The translations under genes and the position numbers were made by a program. From JAWABC01 sp043810595 (GTDB taxonomy: Archaea; Nanobdellota; Nanobdellia; SCGC-AAA011-G17; VGLX01), in assembly GCA_043810595.1 (NCBI GenBank), contig JBDRNX010000025.1, positions 1-10,101 on the forward strand: DNA of 10,101 bases. Reading direction: 5' to 3'. This document shows positions 5,949 to 10,101 of the stretch, piece after piece; positions within the stretch are counted from its first letter, which is position 1; each line of letters opens with the position of its first letter. Below the pieces are notes generated by a model, which made no database searches, was not told the DNA's origin, and saw only the letters and a program-made list of their open reading frames with translations.

Positions 5949-6257
5949 ATGGGATGGAAAATAAGCCCAACAGTAACATTCGAAGTGGGAAAATACCAGA
6001 GAGCAGACTCAAAAACTGGATACATGTACATGGCATACCCCAGCGATGGGCTTGAAATGAAAAGAACAGGAGTGAGGGGAGAAGACATCTACCTATTATT
6101 TGGAGAGATCTTAAACCTGAAAGAAAAATACGGATTCAAAAGAGCAGAATTCAAAAACAAGGACAACAAAAGAGTGTGCCCACCACTAGAACTTCTCGAA
6201 CAGGAAGAATTCAACACGCTAGAAAAACTGGCAAAAGTGCCAATCATGGAAAAATAA
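5949..6257 (+). CDS. Small protein of unknown function, 102 aa
   Basis: I do not recognise this protein. It is small, soluble and mixed alpha/beta in character. An N-terminal part (KISPTVTFEVGKYQRADSKT, then GYMYMAYPSDGLEMKR) looks like beta strands. It is followed by a helical region (EDIYLLFGEILNLKEKYGFKR) and a C-terminal helix (LELLEQEEFNTLEKLAKV). There is one Cys and no signal peptide or metal-binding cluster. An upstream in-frame ATG at 5937 would give 106 residues. I chose 5949 because it is 26.5 bp from the TATA centre, as at other leaderless genes here. It diverges from rpl1 over a shared promoter, so its expression may track ribosome synthesis, though this is inference. It converges with the methyltransferase gene across a 16-bp gap. 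Confidence 0.7.
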   Translation: MGWKISPTVTFEVGKYQRADSKTGYMYMAYPSDGLEMKRTGVRGEDIYLLFGEILNLKEKYGFKRAEFKNKDNKRVCPPLELLEQEEFNTLEKLAKVPIMEK

Positions 6258-6273
6258 GCACTATCCTTCCAGC

Positions 6274-6768
6274 TTACTCCAACAAGTAAACAAAAAGCTT
6301 CTCAAAAAAATAACCCTTACTCTCTAAACACTCAAACTTGTAGCTATATTTTTTCAACAAAGAATCAACGTCTCCGGTAAGAGAACTGAAAACAAGCAAA
6401 ACCTTTCCATCTTTATTAAGAAATTTTTTAGCCTGGGACAAAAACCTATCAACTATCTTGATTCCCCCACTTGTACTTATGTCTTTATCATACCTGTCAG
6501 GAGGCAGGTAAGGAGGATTAAAAATAATCAAGTCAAACTTTCCATCAACCTTGGAAAAAAGATTCGAAACTTTAGCATTCACACCCTTACCCTTCAGAAG
6601 CCTAACAGCATCATCGCTAATGTCAACGGCCAAAACATCAGGAGTTTTTTCCAAAGCAGTCAACGCCTGGATACCTGAACCTGTACCCATGTCAAGGACA
6701 CGGCCTTTAGCAAACTTCCTAACATACTTCTGCAACAAAAAAGAATCTTCCTGAGGCTCGTAAATCAT
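6274..6768 (-). CDS. HemK2/Mtq2-type class I methyltransferase
   Basis: This 164-residue SAM-dependent methyltransferase opens with YEPQEDSFLL (3-12), the E-P-x-E-D-S motif typical of HemK2/Mtq2/N6AMT1. The SAM-binding loop is LDMGTGSGIQ (25-34) with acidic D49 at the end of strand two. The catalytic N84-P-P-Y87 motif belongs to enzymes that methylate amide or ring nitrogens. Relatives methylate the GGQ glutamine of release factor 1 as a heterodimer with Trm112. In Haloferax the Mtq2-Trm112 pair is known. No Trm112 gene is in this window. The protein is a little shorter than most relatives, with a compact C-terminus. Its start overlaps the upstream winged-helix gene by 4 bp (ATGA), so the two are coupled. 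Family is confident. The release-factor substrate is inference. Confidence 0.87.
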   Translation of the reverse strand: MIYEPQEDSFLLQKYVRKFAKGRVLDMGTGSGIQALTALEKTPDVLAVDISDDAVRLLKGKGVNAKVSNLFSKVDGKFDLIIFNPPYLPPDRYDKDISTSGGIKIVDRFLSQAKKFLNKDGKVLLVFSSLTGDVDSLLKKYSYKFECLESKGYFFEKLFVYLLE

Positions 6769-7214
6769 CTTACCGCGTTAAAATAATCCTTAACCCTCGC
6801 CAAGATGTTATCGAGAAAATACTTCTCAATCTTATCGTTAAAAATAACCTCAAGCTCCTCAAACTCGGAAATCCTATACTTACTGTCAACCTTCTCTACC
6901 AGGAACAAGTCGCGAAGCCTCTTAATCTGACGCCTTATGTTAGAAGGAGCAACACCCCTAGGGGGAAGCTTATGCTGCTTTCTAACCTCAATAACCAAGC
7001 TCTGAATCTCCTCAGAATCCAAACCCTTCTTGCCTTTCTTAGCTTCGAGCAAAACATAGAGAAGGTCTACAATTATGTCACGAGAATCTCCAGGCTGCAA
7101 CAAGCCGACAGACAAACAAAGCTTCTTAATCAACTCCCGACGAGGCATGTCATAAGGCTTCTCATAACGCCTGAGAGTAATCTCAGCAAGAGGAGTGTCT
7201 TTCGAAATGGTCAT
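6765..7214 (-). CDS. Winged-helix-like archaeal protein, 149 aa
   Basis: The N-terminus (DTPLAEITLRRYEKPYDMPRR, then LCLSVGLLQPGDSRDIIVDLL) looks like that of a conserved archaeal family of unknown function that I have seen but cannot name. The middle carries a probable helix-turn-helix and wing. Helix LDSEEIQSLVIEVRK (about 70-84) leads to a basic recognition-type helix APSNIRRQIKRLRDLFLVEK, and SKYRISEF forms the wing. The C-terminal helix (FNDKIEKYFLDNILARVKDYF) could dimerise. It may be a DNA- or RNA-binding regulator. It leads a two-gene unit with the HemK2/Mtq2-like gene (ATGA overlap). A TATA box (7238-7245) lies 27.5 bp upstream and no Shine-Dalgarno site is seen, so the transcript should be leaderless. 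Confidence 0.75.
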   Translation of the reverse strand: MTISKDTPLAEITLRRYEKPYDMPRRELIKKLCLSVGLLQPGDSRDIIVDLLYVLLEAKKGKKGLDSEEIQSLVIEVRKQHKLPPRGVAPSNIRRQIKRLRDLFLVEKVDSKYRISEFEELEVIFNDKIEKYFLDNILARVKDYFNAVR

Positions 7215-7237
7215 GAAGTAAAAAAGAAAAAAAGAAG

Positions 7238-7245
7238 TTTAAATA
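7238..7245 (-). promoter_or_regulatory. TATA box of the winged-helix/methyltransferase unit
   Basis: Reverse strand TATTTAAA, centre 27.5 bp from the ATG at 7214. It lies in the 40 bp between this unit and the stop of the lipoprotein gene. Confidence 0.5.
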
Positions 7246-7254
7246 ACTTTGCCT

Positions 7255-7962
7255 TCAAGCCTGGGAAACCTTCAGTAAAGCATAACGCTCAACACGAATA
7301 TCCCTGTAAAAACTCTCAACGTTGGTAATCTTCAAACCTTCGTAAACTTTTGTCTCGCCGGGCATTATGAAAATGTTAGTTGCGCTGTCCAAAGCCTCAA
7401 CCAAGACACCGTTGTCATCCTGTATGTCCTTCAGAACCAAAACCTTGCCGAGAATAACTTGTTCCTCATCAATCCTGAACAGGTACTCATCAGTTTTCAG
7501 CTTGAAAGGCTCGATATCTATCACTATGTAAGTCTGCAACTTGTCAACGCTAACAGGAGTGACAACCAAGCCGTTAACTATCTCAGGCTTCTTAGTTTCT
7601 TCAATAGTCCAAGTCACACCGTCAACATCAACAACCGTTTCAAGCTTGCCCTGGAAAATCGAGAATTCAACCAAGGTAAAAGTCTTACCAAAAACATAGA
7701 TTGATTCTCCCTTGCTCAACATGAACTCTGTCTGAACCTCAGGTTCAGGCTCTTCAGGCTCCTCCGGAGGAGTCTCAGGCTCCTCAACCTCATCCTTGTC
7801 ACAAATATTGTTATCGTTAGCATCCAAACAACAAGAACTGCCCACAAGAATGTAAGGCTCGTTGCAAACAACAGCATTAGTTGTAGCACCACCACAACCG
7901 ATTATCAAAACGGCTGTTAAAAACAAAGCAAAAACAGTAAATCCCAACAGCATTCTTTTCAT
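7255..7962 (-). CDS. Predicted secreted lipoprotein with acidic Cys/Asp motif
   Basis: This 235-residue protein starts with a basic tip and hydrophobic signal segment (MKRMLLGFTVFALFLTAVL), then a lipobox IIGC with the lipid-modified Cys predicted at C23. A small Cys-rich element follows: C33, then C44-C45 and C54 with D47, N49, D50, N51, D55, D57 and E58, resembling a calcium-binding Asp/Asn loop. A Pro/Glu linker (about 60-76) leads to a beta-rich domain of about 155 residues that I do not recognise. The probable location is the outer face of the cytoplasmic membrane. ATG 7962 is preferred because AGGAGGG (7968-7974) is 5 nt upstream. In-frame ATG 7980 and TTG 7986 also exist. The TATA box at 8008-8015 predicts a leader of about 23 nt. 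Function unknown. Confidence 0.82.
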   Translation of the reverse strand: MKRMLLGFTVFALFLTAVLIIGCGGATTNAVVCNEPYILVGSSCCLDANDNNICDKDEVEEPETPPEEPEEPEPEVQTEFMLSKGESIYVFGKTFTLVEFSIFQGKLETVVDVDGVTWTIEETKKPEIVNGLVVTPVSVDKLQTYIVIDIEPFKLKTDEYLFRIDEEQVILGKVLVLKDIQDDNGVLVEALDSATNIFIMPGETKVYEGLKITNVESFYRDIRVERYALLKVSQA

Positions 7963-7967
7963 CTTAA

Positions 7968-7974
7968 CCCTCCT
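7968..7974 (-). promoter_or_regulatory. Shine-Dalgarno site deciding the lipoprotein start
   Basis: AGGAGGG on the reverse strand, 5 nt before ATG 7962. It favours this start over the upstream in-frame ATG 7980 and TTG 7986. Confidence 0.65.
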
Positions 7975-8007
7975 GACCATACACAAAGCGAACTTAAAAG
8001 CAGGTAA

Positions 8008-8015
8008 TATATAAA
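8008..8015 (-). promoter_or_regulatory. TATA box of the lipoprotein gene
   Basis: Reverse strand TTTATATA, centre about 8011.5, predicting transcription start near 7985. It lies just past the stop of the upstream gene (8018), so the lipoprotein has its own promoter despite lying in line with the pair behind it. Confidence 0.55.
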
Positions 8016-8017
8016 TC

Positions 8018-8548
8018 TTAGCATTTGTAATCGAAATGCGGCCTCAAAAAAGGCTTGGCATCCTTAACCAGCTCATAAAGAGAGGATAATGTGAAAAAAT
8101 AATGCTCACCCACCTTGGTAAGACGGCAGTTATCGAAATCCAGCTGAGCGATACGCCTCTTATCAGCATCCAAAACCTTCTCTCTAACAATAGGTTCAAA
8201 CCCGCAACCCAAATTTGAAGTGCAACCAATAGCATAATAACTGAAATGCTTATCCAAAAACTCTTGAAGGTCGCTATAACCGGTCAGAGCCCTGAGAACA
8301 GTCTTGTCAGGAGCCGTAAAAACCTCGATAAAGGTAACATTCCTCAAGTTAGGCCTCTTCCTAACCAACCTCAAAAACTCCTCAGGACTTTTTCTCACCC
8401 CAACAAACTCTTTCTCAATCCCAAAAAAATTCTGGCCTAAACGGGTATAACCAACCCTAGAAACGAGATTCCTCACGGTATCGTAAAACAGCTTTACAGC
8501 CATACAATTCTTATTCTCCAACTTTTCAATATTCTCTTCTAAATTCAT
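8018..8548 (-). CDS. Unrecognised protein, 176 aa, second gene of a coupled pair
   Basis: I do not recognise this protein. It appears soluble and mixed alpha/beta, with no signal peptide or TM segment. Five cysteines occur at 15, 109, 115, 141 and 176. C109 and C115 form a C-x5-C stretch (IGCTSNLGC), and the protein ends in Cys. Basic helices (FLRLVRKRPNLR) and aromatic strands (HYFFTLSSLYELV) alternate. The start overlaps the upstream unknown gene by 4 bp (ATGA), with GGAGGT (8555-8560) 6 nt before it, so the two are translated together. The scattered Cys residues could bind a metal, but they do not match a named zinc or iron-sulphur motif. Confidence 0.7.
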   Translation of the reverse strand: MNLEENIEKLENKNCMAVKLFYDTVRNLVSRVGYTRLGQNFFGIEKEFVGVRKSPEEFLRLVRKRPNLRNVTFIEVFTAPDKTVLRALTGYSDLQEFLDKHFSYYAIGCTSNLGCGFEPIVREKVLDADKRRIAQLDFDNCRLTKVGEHYFFTLSSLYELVKDAKPFLRPHFDYKC

Positions 8549-9120
8549 TCCTTAACCTCCACACCGAAACAGTAAACCCCTGGAAGAGAAGAAACTGAAT
8601 CAAAAATGCCTTGAGGAGAGAAATAATACAAGTCTCCCTTCTTAACAACGCCACAAATATTTAACAAATTTTCTAAAAGATTCCCTTTAGGCAGATCTTT
8701 ATACACCTTGGGCACATCATCAAAATCGAAAACGTGCTTAGGAAAACTGAGCTTTGAACTGGAGCGGATAATGTAATTATCATAAAGACCCTTCTTAAAA
8801 CCAGCAGCATTCTCATAAGAAGTAAACAACTCAAAGAAATCCTCATTCTTGATAAATTTCTGAACTCTAACAAAAGCCTTAACAGGACGATTTATCTGCT
8901 CCGCAAAAGAGGCTAAGGCCTCTACGTTTTCCTTATTATAAGCATCGTAAACATCATCAAACAAATCAGGAGATTTCTCGAATGCGATACCCATAACATC
9001 GTAATAAAAATAAAAATTCGCATTCTCCAACAAATCACACATCAACCCATAAAAAAGATCAGCGTCGTTAGTAGCCTTAACCTTACCCAAATCCCTGGCC
9101 AAGTCTTCCAAAGGCTTCAT
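8545..9120 (-). CDS. Unrecognised protein, 191 aa, first gene of a coupled pair
   Basis: I do not recognise this protein. It is acidic and largely helical (MKPLEDLARDLGKV, then a helical run rich in Phe, Tyr and Asp), with no signal peptide or TM segment. The C-terminal part (LLNICGVVKKGDLYYFSPQGIF) resembles the helix-plus-hairpin of a winged-helix end, but only loosely. The frame is open to a TTG at 9174, which would add a hydrophobic stretch. I chose ATG 9120 because the TATA box at 9143-9150 is 26.5 bp away and no Shine-Dalgarno site is present, matching the leaderless genes of the window. It overlaps the next gene by 4 bp, so the two products probably act together. It diverges from the SIMPL gene. 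Confidence 0.7.
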   Translation of the reverse strand: MKPLEDLARDLGKVKATNDADLFYGLMCDLLENANFYFYYDVMGIAFEKSPDLFDDVYDAYNKENVEALASFAEQINRPVKAFVRVQKFIKNEDFFELFTSYENAAGFKKGLYDNYIIRSSSKLSFPKHVFDFDDVPKVYKDLPKGNLLENLLNICGVVKKGDLYYFSPQGIFDSVSSLPGVYCFGVEVKE

Positions 9121-9142
9121 ACCACACGCGATTAGAAAAAAA

Positions 9143-9150
9143 TATTTAAA
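9143..9150 (-). promoter_or_regulatory. TATA box of the coupled unknown pair
   Basis: Reverse strand TTTAAATA, centre 26.5 bp from ATG 9120. It supports that ATG over the TTG at 9174, which lies upstream of the promoter. Confidence 0.55.
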
Positions 9151-9197
9151 GCTTTCCCTTAGCGATAGTTTCAAACCAAATTGAATCTAAGAAAACA

Positions 9198-9205
9198 TAT
9201 TTATA
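9198..9205 (+). promoter_or_regulatory. TATA box of the SIMPL-domain gene
   Basis: TATTTATA, centre about 9201.5, predicting transcription from about 9228-9229. That gives a leader of about 24 nt before the SD-led ATG 9253. The TTG at 9181 lies upstream of it and cannot be a start from this promoter. Confidence 0.55.
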
Positions 9206-9241
9206 CGCAATTTCCCAAGAATGATTCTATGAATAAGGTAA

Positions 9242-9247
9242 AGGAGG
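9242..9247 (+). promoter_or_regulatory. Shine-Dalgarno site deciding the SIMPL gene start
   Basis: AGGAGG, 5 nt before ATG 9253. It favours 9253 over the in-frame ATG 9229, which coincides with the predicted transcript 5' end. Confidence 0.65.
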
Positions 9248-9252
9248 CTAAA

Positions 9253-10008
9253 ATGGAACAAAAAAACATCATAACCACAATACTCGTAATCGGGCTGGTC
9301 ATAACATCAGCCATACTTGCAATAAACATGAAGACAGGCAACACCATAGTAACAACAAACGGAGAACAAAGAAACACGATAAGCGTAAGCGGACAGGGAA
9401 AAGTATCAACCCAGCCGGACAAAGCAGAGCTCTACATAAAAATAACCACAGAGGGAAGCACGGCAACAGCAGCAAAGGATGCAAACAGCGAAACCTCTGA
9501 AAAAGTGATAAACGCACTGAAGGGAGAAGGAGTTCCAAAAAAAGACATAGAAACAAACTACTACTACCTGAACAAGAAACAAGAATGGGACGAAAACCAG
9601 AGGAAGTATGTTGACGTGGGCTATGAGGTAAACCACATACTTAAAGTAACCACAACAGAACTTGACAAAGTAGGAAAACTTCTGGACACTGCAGTAAACG
9701 CAGGCGCCAACGGAGTTGACAGCGTAAACTTCGGACTAACAGATGAAAAACAAAAACAAGTAAGCGGAGAAGCCCTGAAGGTAGCGGCAAAGGAAGCTGA
9801 AGGCAAGGCAGACTCGATAGCAGACAGTGTAGGAGTGCAACTGGGCAAGCTGGTAACGGTAAGCGAATCCAACTTCGTGTACACACCATACGTCTACAGG
9901 GATGTCATGTACGCGAAAGCAGAAGCAGGAGGAGCACCAGCGACTGAAATACTGCCCCAAACTCTCGAAATTACCGCAACTGTGAGCTTGATCTATGAGA
10001 TTAAGTAA
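9253..10008 (+). CDS. SIMPL-domain (DUF541) exported protein
   Basis: This 251-residue protein has an N-terminal signal anchor (ITTILVIGLVITSAILAI, about 5-25) and then one SIMPL/DUF541 domain. The domain opens with the typical ISVSGQGKVSTQPDKAELYI strand. A helix with ANSETSEKVINALKGEGV follows, then the DIETNYYYL element, a VNHILKVTTTELDKVGKLLDTAVNAGAN segment, and a long Ala/Lys/Glu helix (SGEALKVAAKEAEGKADSIA). Final strands are QTLEITATVSLIYEI. The family is widespread in bacterial envelopes and archaea, and its biochemistry is poorly known. The protein should face outward, tethered or released. No lipobox or sorting signal is seen. Start 9253 has AGGAGG 5 nt upstream. ATG 9229 is an in-frame alternative adding eight residues. 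A T-tract follows the stop. Confidence 0.88.
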   Translation: MEQKNIITTILVIGLVITSAILAINMKTGNTIVTTNGEQRNTISVSGQGKVSTQPDKAELYIKITTEGSTATAAKDANSETSEKVINALKGEGVPKKDIETNYYYLNKKQEWDENQRKYVDVGYEVNHILKVTTTELDKVGKLLDTAVNAGANGVDSVNFGLTDEKQKQVSGEALKVAAKEAEGKADSIADSVGVQLGKLVTVSESNFVYTPYVYRDVMYAKAEAGGAPATEILPQTLEITATVSLIYEIK

Positions 10009-10027
10009 TTTTTTCTTTTCTTTTTTT
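10009..10027 (+). terminator. T-tract terminator after the SIMPL gene
   Basis: Immediately after the TAA come T6, T4 and T7 runs separated by single C bases. This is a typical archaeal intrinsic terminator, and it lies before the next gene's TATA box. Confidence 0.65.
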
Positions 10028-10036
10028 AGAAAAAAC

Positions 10037-10044
10037 TTATTAAA
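10037..10044 (+). promoter_or_regulatory. TATA box of the PP-loop gene
   Basis: TTATTAAA, centre 25.5 bp from ATG 10066. No Shine-Dalgarno site lies between, so it fits the leaderless pattern. Confidence 0.5.
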
Positions 10045-10065
10045 CCCCACCCTAATGAATATTTT

Positions 10066-10101
10066 ATGAAAAGGAAACTAATTTCCCTGATGTCAGGCGG
10101 G
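10066..10101 (+). CDS. Start of a probable PP-loop ATPase, possibly ThiI-like (5' fragment)
   Basis: Only twelve codons are visible, MKRKLISLMSGG. A short beta strand followed by S-G-G is the start of the SGGxDS pyrophosphate loop of ATP-dependent adenylating enzymes of the PP-loop class. Examples are the tRNA thiolation enzymes ThiI, TtuA and MnmA, and QueC. The wording ISLMSGG is most like ThiI-type 4-thiouridine synthases, but in ThiI the loop comes after N-terminal THUMP domains, and here it is at the extreme N-terminus. A shorter PP-loop-only protein is therefore likely. The gene has its own TATA box and follows the terminator of the SIMPL gene. Confidence 0.6.
   Translation, partial: MKRKLISLMSGG

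Noticed and set aside
9121..9174. TTG start adding a hydrophobic N-terminus to the first unknown gene of the pair.
   Set aside because: The TATA box at 9143-9150 lies inside this extension, and ATG 9120 has the expected 26.5-bp spacing. The apparent membrane segment is therefore promoter sequence.
9181..9228. TTG start and 16 extra residues for the SIMPL protein.
   Set aside because: The segment contains the TATA box. The Shine-Dalgarno-led ATG 9253 directly precedes the signal anchor.
1..10101. Search by eye for tRNA, rRNA, CRISPR repeats, IS elements and attachment sites.
   Set aside because: All intergenic gaps are short and hold promoters or terminators. No repeat with spacers, transposase motif or cloverleaf was seen.

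Overview
The window reads as a compact archaeal genome segment. The evidence is the archaeal/eukaryotic-type stalk operon (uL1, uL10/P0 and P1/L12 ending GLGALFG), a tandem pair of archaeosortase-like membrane proteins, a HemK2/Mtq2-type methyltransferase, TATA boxes about 26 bp ahead of many start codons, and T-tract termination in place of classical hairpins. A secreted protein with a CC-D-N-D-N-C-D type motif and the moderate A+T content would suit a DPANN-like or other poorly sampled archaeon, but the lineage is inference. Sixteen protein genes fill nearly all of the sequence. No stretch over 300 bases lacks a gene, and I see no tRNA, rRNA, CRISPR array or insertion sequence.

Left part (1-3009): a partial reverse-strand gene joins a PAP2 lipid phosphatase domain to a SEC59/dolichol-kinase-like domain. 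Behind it lie a separately promoted HAD phosphatase and, divergently, two overlapping paralogous archaeosortase-like genes. The theme is membrane lipid phosphate chemistry plus processing of anchored surface proteins.

Middle part (3006-5861, reverse): the operon rpl1-rpl10-rpl12 followed by a long coiled-coil protein of the COG1340 kind. The genes are joined by an 11-bp overlap and by 14-15 bp gaps with Shine-Dalgarno sites. The uL10 protein lacks the usual acidic GLGALFG-type tail, while P1 keeps it. rpl11 is not adjacent.

Right part (5919-10101): a small unknown gene diverges from rpl1 around a palindromic TATA box. Then come a reverse-strand pair (winged-helix protein, then HemK2/Mtq2-like methyltransferase), a lipoprotein, a coupled pair of unrecognised genes, a forward SIMPL-domain secreted protein, and the first 12 codons of a PP-loop ATPase.

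Two whole-window patterns stand out. First, promoter-proximal genes split into leaderless ones (TATA centre 25.5-28.5 bp from ATG, no Shine-Dalgarno) and leadered ones (AGGAGG-type site in a leader of about 23-35 nt). This rule corrects several starts. Second, the + strand is A/C-rich and the - strand G/T-rich whichever strand is coding, which changes codon choice by orientation and suggests the reverse strand is the leading strand of replication.
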